DNA of 11,545 bases from Lachnospiraceae bacterium (GTDB lineage Bacteria > Bacillota_A > Clostridia > Lachnospirales > Lachnospiraceae). Where the stretch lies: contig JAFQDI010000277.1 of NCBI GenBank assembly GCA_017416055.1, positions 1 through 11,545 on the forward strand, written 5' to 3'. The position numbers were made by a program, and so were the translations under genes. Positions 7,538 to 11,545 of the stretch are shown in pieces (within the stretch, counting starts at the first letter, position 1; the number at the start of each line of letters is the position of its first letter). The notes beneath the pieces are model-generated. The model searched no databases. It was not told the origin of the DNA and saw only the letters and a program-made list of their open reading frames with translations.

Positions 7538-7570
7538 TTCCAGTCTTTTTCACCAACGAACCACCTGGAA
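7538..7570 (-). other. Weak hairpin in the operon leader
   Basis: In the roughly 95-base leader between the predicted -10 box and the oxidoreductase start, TTCCAG (7565-7570 as read on the minus strand) can pair with CTGGAA (7538-7543) across a 21-base loop. Six pairs are too few to claim a riboswitch, and I see no known aptamer motif. Confidence 0.2.
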
Positions 7571-7593
7571 TTGACTCTCTTTTTGTTATCTTT

Positions 7594-7624
7594 ATTATAC
7601 TAAGGCCTTAACTTAAAGTGTATA
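7594..7624 (-). promoter_or_regulatory. Promoter of the transporter operon
   Basis: A perfect TATAAT -10 box lies at 7594-7599. A partial -35 candidate, TATACA (four of six matches to TTGACA), lies at 7619-7624 with a long 19-base spacer. Transcription would start near 7587 and give a leader of about 95 bases. A strong -10 combined with a poor, badly spaced -35 is typical of a promoter that needs an activator. It lies after the upstream unit's terminator and directly before the oxidoreductase gene. Confidence 0.6.
7601..7610. promoter_or_regulatory. 10-bp palindrome inside the promoter spacer
   Basis: TAAGGCCTTA is a perfect 10-bp palindrome placed between the -35 and -10 elements, one base from the TATAAT box. 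A dimeric repressor bound here would block RNA polymerase. No regulator gene lies next to it, so the binding protein is unknown, and a 10-bp palindrome could arise by chance in AT-rich DNA. Confidence 0.35.
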
Positions 7625-7629
7625 GACTT

Positions 7630-7660
7630 ATGTTGCAAAGACATAGCAAAATGTTGAAAG
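7630..7660 (-). promoter_or_regulatory. Tandem direct repeats upstream of the -35 region (possible activator site)
   Basis: Read on the minus strand, CTTTCAACAT (7651-7660) and CTTTGCAACAT (7630-7640) are near-identical direct repeats 20-21 bases apart, two helical turns. They end about six bases upstream of the -35 hexamer. This is the layout of AraC/XylS-family or YesN-type activator sites, which bind one face of the DNA as tandem half-sites. The repeats are seen; the type of regulator is inferred. Confidence 0.45.
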
Positions 7661-7671
7661 TTATTACATAT

Positions 7672-7719
7672 AAAAACAAGATGCAGATTACCATTTTCAG
7701 TAATCTACACCTTGTTTTT
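7672..7719 (-). terminator. Long intrinsic terminator after the DUF4886 gene
   Basis: Arms at 7672-7691 and 7700-7719 form a 20-bp stem with an 8-base loop, flanked by A and T runs (AAAAACAAG and CTTGTTTTT). In the minus-strand RNA the two imperfect positions become G-U and U-G pairs, so the stem is continuous. In plus-strand RNA the same positions are C/A and A/C mismatches. It begins about 64 bases after the stop at 7783 and ends the upstream transcript before the operon promoter. There is no gene in the 290 bases from 7493 to 7782. They hold this terminator, the promoter elements and the leader. Confidence 0.85.
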
Positions 7720-7782
7720 ACCTAATTGACTATATAATCCTGATTGTTTTTAGAAGTTTCAACGACCGCTCGCGCCCTTCTC

Positions 7783-8502
7783 TCACACAACTTCCCTCGC
7801 GATCCGCTGCGCCAGCATCACTTCCTCCTCAGGAACCTCAACATCGAAATCGCGGAATGTATTTCCGGCCACATCCTTTCCGAAGAAAGTCATGAACCAG
7901 ACACAACCCAACAGATATCGTCCGGTTCCGAGACTGCAATGGAAGCCATCGCGATACGTCCGCTCCCCGATCTCATCGTACAGTCTGCACATCGCATCCA
8001 AAGAAGGGATCATCCCGTCGGCACGGATGGCCTCTGCCGCACGGCTATAAGCCTCACGCACCGCAGGGATCATCTCCTCGCGATTCTTAAACGGTGTCAG
8101 CTCAAAGCGGCTGCATCCATCTGCAAAGCTCCAGGTCATCTGCAAATACAACTTCGCTGCCGGAACACACTTCCTCACATAAGCTGCCAGTTCATCCAAA
8201 TATGGCTGATACGTCTCATACTCACCGGACTTTGGGCTACACTGCTGCGTGATCACGTAATCCCACTCGTCAGAGAGGATCGCCTCTTTCAACGATACCT
8301 TCAGGCCGGAATACATTCCGTTGATATGGTACTCGTAAGCCCTCTCCTCGCTGAGCAGATTGCGATAGTGACGGTGCAGACTACACCCGCCGATATGCAA
8401 AACGACCAGTTTCACTTCTTCCTTCTGTGCTCGGGCAATCCCATAAAGATAACGCCCTGCATCAACACCGAAGCTGTTGGCAATGGCCAGAATCTTTTTC
8501 AT
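7783..8502 (-). CDS. DUF4886 family SGNH-fold hydrolase
   Basis: This is a 239-residue cytosolic protein without a signal peptide. It starts MKKILAIANSFGVDAGRYLY, in which the GNSF-like block (IANSF, Ser10) stands for the SGNH nucleophile motif. HIGGCSLHRH (36-45) gives the glycine block, DYVITQQCSPKSGEYETY (81-98) gives the QQ-S-G segment typical of DUF4886, and DGFHCSLGTGRYLLGC (185-200) carries the Asp185-His188 pair completing a Ser-His-Asp triad. All expected blocks are present in order and the length fits, so it should be active. The reaction is probably ester hydrolysis, perhaps of acetylated sugars, but the family has no firmly known substrate that I can name. The ATG follows GGGAG by eight bases and lies 19 bases after the stop of the HTH gene, so the two are probably cotranscribed. 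A terminator follows it. Confidence 0.88.
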   Translation of the reverse strand: MKKILAIANSFGVDAGRYLYGIARAQKEEVKLVVLHIGGCSLHRHYRNLLSEERAYEYHINGMYSGLKVSLKEAILSDEWDYVITQQCSPKSGEYETYQPYLDELAAYVRKCVPAAKLYLQMTWSFADGCSRFELTPFKNREEMIPAVREAYSRAAEAIRADGMIPSLDAMCRLYDEIGERTYRDGFHCSLGTGRYLLGCVWFMTFFGKDVAGNTFRDFDVEVPEEEVMLAQRIAREVV

Positions 8503-8521
8503 CTATGCTACTCCCGAAGTC

Positions 8522-8983
8522 TTACTTCTCAACGATCTCGATCTTCAGCACCATATCAAGACCCTCAACCAGTCTGTTCAGGGTTCCGATGGAAGGATTT
8601 CCGATTCCACGCTCCAGCTTGCTGATATCTGCCTGATAGATGCCGGTCTTCTGCGCCAGTTCACTCTGGGTCATCCTTGCCTTCTCACGTGCAACCAAAA
8701 GCTGATATGCCAACAAGTGATTGAGCGTAGGCTTCTTCGGAACATCAAGCAGCACGCCATGATTCCAGATAGCCTTGGAATCCAGCTTCAGCTCTTTTCC
8801 CCAGGAAACGGTACGGCCGTCCTTGGATACCTTCGGATTCTCCAACAATTCAGCATCGTCCTTGATCTGGGGGAAATTCTCCAATACGGGGGTCATATCA
8901 TACTGCTTTGTCTCGCCGCTGGCAAACAGCGCCTCGAGTACATAATTTTCTTTGACAGTTACTGTCTGAATTTGACGAATCAT
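8522..8983 (-). CDS. DUF2442 and XRE helix-turn-helix protein (antitoxin-like regulator)
   Basis: This is a 153-residue protein in two parts. Residues about 5-80 look like a DUF2442 domain (VTVKENYVLEALFASGETKQYDMTPVLE and DGRTVSWGKELKLDSKAIWNHG). Residues about 94-150 are an XRE-type helix-turn-helix (AREKARMTQSELAQKTGIYQADISKLERGIGNPSIGTLNRLVEGL). DUF2442 proteins are often antitoxin-like and encoded beside toxin genes, and the HTH would bind DNA, often its own promoter. Here no toxin-sized gene lies on either side: the upstream neighbour is the GH43 enzyme and the downstream one the DUF4886 hydrolase. It is therefore either an orphan antitoxin or a regulator recruited for local genes. It has its own strong promoter and a GAGG ribosome site. 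The domain call is confident; the target is unknown. Confidence 0.87.
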   Translation of the reverse strand: MIRQIQTVTVKENYVLEALFASGETKQYDMTPVLENFPQIKDDAELLENPKVSKDGRTVSWGKELKLDSKAIWNHGVLLDVPKKPTLNHLLAYQLLVAREKARMTQSELAQKTGIYQADISKLERGIGNPSIGTLNRLVEGLDMVLKIEIVEK

Positions 8984-9014
8984 ATCGCACCTCGCTTTTG
9001 TATTCTTATCTATA

Positions 9015-9043
9015 AGTATATATTTTCAAGTCTATAGTGTCAA
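9015..9043 (-). promoter_or_regulatory. Near-consensus promoter for the HTH gene
   Basis: A perfect TTGACA -35 box (9038-9043) and a TATACT -10 box (9015-9020) are separated by exactly 17 bases. The -35 begins only three bases after the stop of the GH43 gene. A short inverted repeat, CTTAT and ATAAG around a 2-base centre (9005-9016), overlaps the -10 edge and the probable transcription start. That would suit autorepression by the HTH protein. Confidence 0.8.
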
Positions 9044-9046
9044 GAG

Positions 9047-9973
9047 TCATTTTGCATCAGGGAAACATTTTCTCTCCACCGTGATTTTTCCGTCACCAAC
9101 CCGAAGTCCTGCGATTCTGGCCGTTCGCCCTTCCACATATTCTTCGTGTAAAATCGGTTCCGCATCTCTTCCATGATAAATAATGTAATATTGATCTTTA
9201 TGCTTGATCAAACTGTGATGTCCGGTCCCTTCCTCAATCTCATTTTTGATCAGCACAGGGGCAAAGTTTCCATTTTCCGTGAATTTCTCAAACTCAACCA
9301 GTGTCAAGTCCTCCTCATCGGACTTTGCTGCTGCATACCCCACATGATAGCTGTCATTTTCATAACATCCGGCACTGTACATCACATACTGCCAATCGCC
9401 CTCTCTAAACCAAAACGGACCTTCGATACAATACCAGTCTTTTCCGTCACCATATCGATTTTTCTGAAAGATTTCCTCCTCGAAGGTGGGAAGAATGATT
9501 TCTCGCCGGATCCCCGCCGGGGTAAAGGGATCAATCAGGCAATCAACAAACACTCTCGTGCCGATGCGCTCACCGTCCCGGTTGTCCTCCGCGTAAAACA
9601 AAAACAATCCTGCCGCCGTCTCAACAACGTGTGCATCAATGGTAAACCGGTCGAATAAGCACTTTTTCTCCTCATAAGGGCCAAGTGGGCTATCCCCCAC
9701 CGCCACGTGGAGCCACTCGAAACATCCTTCTTTCTGGCAGGAAAAATAAAGGTAATATCTGCCCTCATGCTTGATGATGCAGGGTGCCCAGTATTTCTTC
9801 CAGCCGTCTACCGAGCAAATGACGCCCTCATACTGCCACTCTTCAAACAATCCGGATGCAGAGTACGCCTCCACCCCATCATCGGCTGTGACGTACAGAT
9901 AAAACCGACCGTTATCCTCAAAAACAAAGGGATCCGGTTGTCTTTTATTTCCCACATTGAATCTCAATTTCAT
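9047..9973 (-). CDS. Glycoside hydrolase family 43-like five-bladed propeller enzyme
   Basis: This is a 308-residue protein with no signal peptide, predicted cytosolic. The frame is open to 10015, but the ATG at 9973 has AAGGAG eight bases before it and starts directly on the propeller (MKLRFNVGNKRQPDPFVF). The three acidic residues of clan GH-F enzymes fall where expected: Asp14 in QPDPF (general base), Asp113 in TIDAH (pKa modulator) and Glu184 in CIEGPF (general acid). Late motifs HHSLIKHKDQYYIIYHGR fit the family's metal or loop histidine. It would split off arabinose, xylose or a related residue from short oligosaccharides. The start overlaps the stop of the rRNA methyltransferase gene by ATGA, so translation is probably coupled. 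The exact specificity cannot be told. A catalytically different member of the GH43/GH62/GH117-like propellers remains possible. Confidence 0.9.
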   Translation of the reverse strand: MKLRFNVGNKRQPDPFVFEDNGRFYLYVTADDGVEAYSASGLFEEWQYEGVICSVDGWKKYWAPCIIKHEGRYYLYFSCQKEGCFEWLHVAVGDSPLGPYEEKKCLFDRFTIDAHVVETAAGLFLFYAEDNRDGERIGTRVFVDCLIDPFTPAGIRREIILPTFEEEIFQKNRYGDGKDWYCIEGPFWFREGDWQYVMYSAGCYENDSYHVGYAAAKSDEEDLTLVEFEKFTENGNFAPVLIKNEIEEGTGHHSLIKHKDQYYIIYHGRDAEPILHEEYVEGRTARIAGLRVGDGKITVERKCFPDAK

Positions 9974-11202
9974 CTCGGAGTCTCCTTTTTGGAAAGCAGG
10001 CACACCATCTCGCACCCAACTGTTCCGGGGAACATGTCCACCGGTACCATCTTTTTTACCCGGTATCCGATCTTCGTAAGCCCATTCAGATCTCGCGCCA
10101 GTGTCTCCGGCTCGCAGGAAACGTAGACGATCCGTTCAGGCTTCATCGCCCCCAGACTGCGGATAAACGCCTCACTGCTGCCGGTTCGGGGCGGATCCAT
10201 CAGGACTACATCAGCCCCTTCTTCACTCTCTGCCAACTGCTCCATATACTCTCCGGCATCACCACAGACGAAGGAAATATTCTTCACTCCGTTCACTTTC
10301 GCATTGCCAATGGCATCCCGCACCGCGTCCTTATTCAGTTCCACGCCAAGCACGGCACCGGCTTTCTCCGCCGCGACGATCCCGATAGTTCCCACTCCGC
10401 AGTATGCGTCAATTACCCGCTCTTTTCCGGTCAGTCCGGCCAGCTCAATTGCCGTCCGATACAGCACCTCCGTCTGTGCCGAATTCACCTGATAGAAGGA
10501 GTGGGGCGAGATGCGAAATCGCTTACCACATAGTTCGTCCTCGATATATCCCTTTCCCCAAAGCACAGTGTTTTGCTCTCCCAGCACCATGCTGGTGAAT
10601 TTATCGTTGTAGTTCAGCACAATCGTCGAGATCTCCGGATGTTTCTCGCGAAGCACGCGGATAAAATTATTCTTTCCGGGAAAGACCTTTGTCGCTGCTA
10701 CCAACACTACCATGACCTGCCCGGTTTGATGAGCAGTGCGGATCAACACATGGCGCAAAAATCCCCTGCCGGTATTTTCATTATACGCAGTCAGGTGGAA
10801 CGACGGCATCAAATCACGGATTGTGCAGAGAATACGGTTCGCCGTCTCATTCTCCAACTTGCAGGAACTGATCGGCACGATACGATGAGTGCTCTCCTCG
10901 TAGGTCCCCGCAATAATCTTTCCTTTCCGATCGGTACCAAACGCCCAATGGACTTTGTTTCGGTAATGCCAGGGTTCTCCCTTCATCCCGATGATCTGGT
11001 CCACTTTGCCGAATTTGCGCAAAAGCCCATTCACCTGTTCCTGCTTCTTCGCAAGCTGCTCCCTGTAAGGCAGATCAAGAAGCGCGCAGCCTCCGCAGCG
11101 GCCGAAAGCGGGACAGAATTTAGACGCTGAAATGCTTTTTTTCTCATGTTGTTTATGCTCATAAATCTTCTTCTCCGGTATTTTCTTCGAACCGTACTGC
11201 AT
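9970..11202 (-). CDS. rlmD: 23S rRNA (uracil-C5)-methyltransferase, RlmD/RumA family
   Basis: This is a 410-residue enzyme that methylates a uridine of 23S rRNA at carbon 5 using S-adenosylmethionine. The iron-sulfur cluster cysteines are visible: Cys30, Cys36 and Cys39 in FCPAFGRCGGC, and Cys114 in SSCKLE. SFYQVN (235-240), the SAM motif DAYCGVGTIG (265-274), MDPPRTG (335-341) and the catalytic Cys363 in VSCEPETLARDL follow in order. Near the end the usual histidine-valine-glutamate segment reads GCE (FPGTVGCEMV), keeping Glu398 as the expected base. The N terminus is short and lacks a TRAM RNA-binding domain; a basic tail (KKIPEKKIYEHKQHEKK) precedes the cluster. The start has AAGGAG nine bases upstream. 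Firmicute homologues may modify one or two positions (RlmCD), so the target uridine is not certain. Confidence 0.92.
   Translation of the reverse strand: MQYGSKKIPEKKIYEHKQHEKKSISASKFCPAFGRCGGCALLDLPYREQLAKKQEQVNGLLRKFGKVDQIIGMKGEPWHYRNKVHWAFGTDRKGKIIAGTYEESTHRIVPISSCKLENETANRILCTIRDLMPSFHLTAYNENTGRGFLRHVLIRTAHQTGQVMVVLVAATKVFPGKNNFIRVLREKHPEISTIVLNYNDKFTSMVLGEQNTVLWGKGYIEDELCGKRFRISPHSFYQVNSAQTEVLYRTAIELAGLTGKERVIDAYCGVGTIGIVAAEKAGAVLGVELNKDAVRDAIGNAKVNGVKNISFVCGDAGEYMEQLAESEEGADVVLMDPPRTGSSEAFIRSLGAMKPERIVYVSCEPETLARDLNGLTKIGYRVKKMVPVDMFPGTVGCEMVCLLSKKETPR
9982..9987 (-). promoter_or_regulatory. Shine-Dalgarno site of the GH43 gene inside rlmD
   Basis: AAGGAG lies eight bases before the ATG at 9973, within the last codons of the methyltransferase gene. 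It decides the 308-residue start and, with the ATGA overlap, supports coupled translation. Confidence 0.65.
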
Positions 11203-11204
11203 CC

Positions 11205-11462
11205 TTACAAACTCCTTCTCTCCATGTCTCTTTCCATCTGTGCGATCCGCAACAAAGCGGCCTCACACTCCTCACGCTGTTTCGCCAGTGCGCGATCTTT
11301 TTCGGCTTCCTCCGGATCATCACTTCCCAAAAACAGAAGCCATGCATTCAACCAATTTCTGATATCTCTATTTTCCTTGTTTTTCAGGAAAATGTCAATA
11401 GGAACAAATATATGTTTTTGTGGATCAAAATAAAACCTCCGCGCAGGAAAACAGGCCGCCAC
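11205..11462 (-). pseudogene. Probable C-terminal remnant of an Rpn/PD-(D/E)XK transposase-nuclease
   Basis: The frame is open from a stop at 11514-11516 to the TAA at 11205. The segment FVPIDIFLKNKENRDIRNWLNAWLLFLGSDDPEE, followed by a charged helical tail (AEKDRALAKQREECEAALLRIAQMERDMERR), resembles the extreme C terminus of the PD-(D/E)XK putative transposases common in Clostridia. The nuclease core is absent. The only upstream start codon, GTG at 11462, lies in the loop of a terminator hairpin. A GGAGG sequence at about 11436-11440 has no in-frame ATG, GTG or TTG at useful distance. I therefore read it as a decayed fragment rather than a working gene. It ends two bases before the rlmD start. 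The family match is from memory of the tail pattern and is tentative; a small genuine protein with an unusual start is the alternative. Confidence 0.4.
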
Positions 11463-11480
11463 ACTCCCGTGCAGCGGCCC
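11446..11480 (-). terminator. Intrinsic terminator of the upstream gene
   Basis: In the minus-strand RNA, GGCCGCUGCAC (11469-11479) pairs with GUGUGGCGGCC (11454-11464), an 11-bp stem with two G-U wobbles closing a GGGA loop. UGUUUUCC follows. It begins about 20 bases after the stop of the gene at the right edge, as expected for that gene's terminator. Confidence 0.8.
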
Positions 11481-11499
11481 TTCTGATGATCTCTTAATC

Positions 11500-11545
11500 T
11501 TAATTCTCGTTTTTTACCTTTGCATAAGCTTCCAGTACCGGTGCA
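11500..11545 (-). CDS. C-terminal end of an unidentified gene (runs off window)
   Basis: Only the last 14 codons and the TAA stop (11500-11502) are visible, reading APVLEAYAKVKNEN. The placement of a strong terminator just after this stop supports a real gene end. The fragment is too short to name a family. It is a separate transcription unit from the genes to the left. Confidence 0.55.
   Translation of the reverse strand, partial: APVLEAYAKVKNEN

Noticed and set aside
7493..7782. A catabolite-response element, riboswitch or small gene in the main intergenic region.
   Set aside because: I found no match to the cre consensus, no known aptamer layout and no open frame with a ribosome site. 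The region is explained by a terminator, promoter and leader.
7744..8625. A 293-codon plus-strand open frame opposite the DUF4886 gene.
   Set aside because: Its composition is unlike a real protein (rich in His, Arg, Gln and Ser with no motif). The minus strand encodes a complete SGNH hydrolase with all catalytic blocks.
1..11545. CRISPR arrays, tRNA or rRNA genes, insertion-sequence ends and attachment sites.
   Set aside because: I scanned by eye for regularly spaced repeats, cloverleaf-like sequences and terminal inverted repeats and saw none. Short or degenerate examples could be missed without a computed search.

Overview
The window looks like a chromosomal stretch from a gut-type Clostridia, most likely Lachnospiraceae. 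I infer this from the lipoprotein signal style, the Gram-positive Shine-Dalgarno sites, the BspA-type leucine-rich repeats, and the SGNH, GH43 and carbohydrate ABC-transport families. No marker gene fixes the genus. Every gene I can support is on the minus strand, so transcription runs from high to low coordinates. I see no tRNA, rRNA, CRISPR array or intact mobile element.

Right end (11545 to 9971, in transcription order): the last 14 codons of an unidentified gene end at 11500, followed by a strong intrinsic terminator (11446-11480). Next comes a short frame resembling the C-terminal tail of an Rpn/PD-(D/E)XK transposase-nuclease, which has no convincing start and is probably a remnant. Then comes a complete 23S rRNA m5U methyltransferase (RlmD type), whose stop overlaps the start of a GH43-type glycosidase by ATGA.

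Middle (9046 to 7672): a near-consensus promoter drives a DUF2442 plus XRE-HTH protein, which looks like an antitoxin without an adjacent toxin. A DUF4886 SGNH-hydrolase gene follows, and the unit ends at a long hairpin terminator (7672-7719). This hairpin is fully paired only in the minus-strand RNA.

Left two-thirds (7660 to 1): a promoter region carries a perfect TATAAT -10 box, a 10-bp palindrome between the promoter elements and two direct repeats 20-21 bp apart just upstream. It precedes a seven-gene, co-directional, closely spaced operon: an FAD-dependent oxidoreductase with a C-terminal discoidin-like domain, a lipoprotein solute-binding protein, two CUT1-type sugar permeases, a single-pass membrane protein of unknown function, a fusion of BspA-like leucine-rich repeats with a ComEC-type metallo-beta-lactamase domain, and the start of a GDSL/SGNH esterase that runs off the window. 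A stem-loop lies between the binding-protein gene and the first permease gene, a common place for differential expression.

The working picture is a carbohydrate or glycoside uptake and processing locus. The binding protein and permeases import an oligosaccharide, with an ATPase supplied from elsewhere. The FAD enzyme oxidises or reduces it in the cytosol, and SGNH esterases and the GH43 enzyme may remove ester and pentose substituents. The membrane protein and the LRR-metallohydrolase are the least explained parts and the best candidates for new biology. The substrate cannot be read from the sequence.
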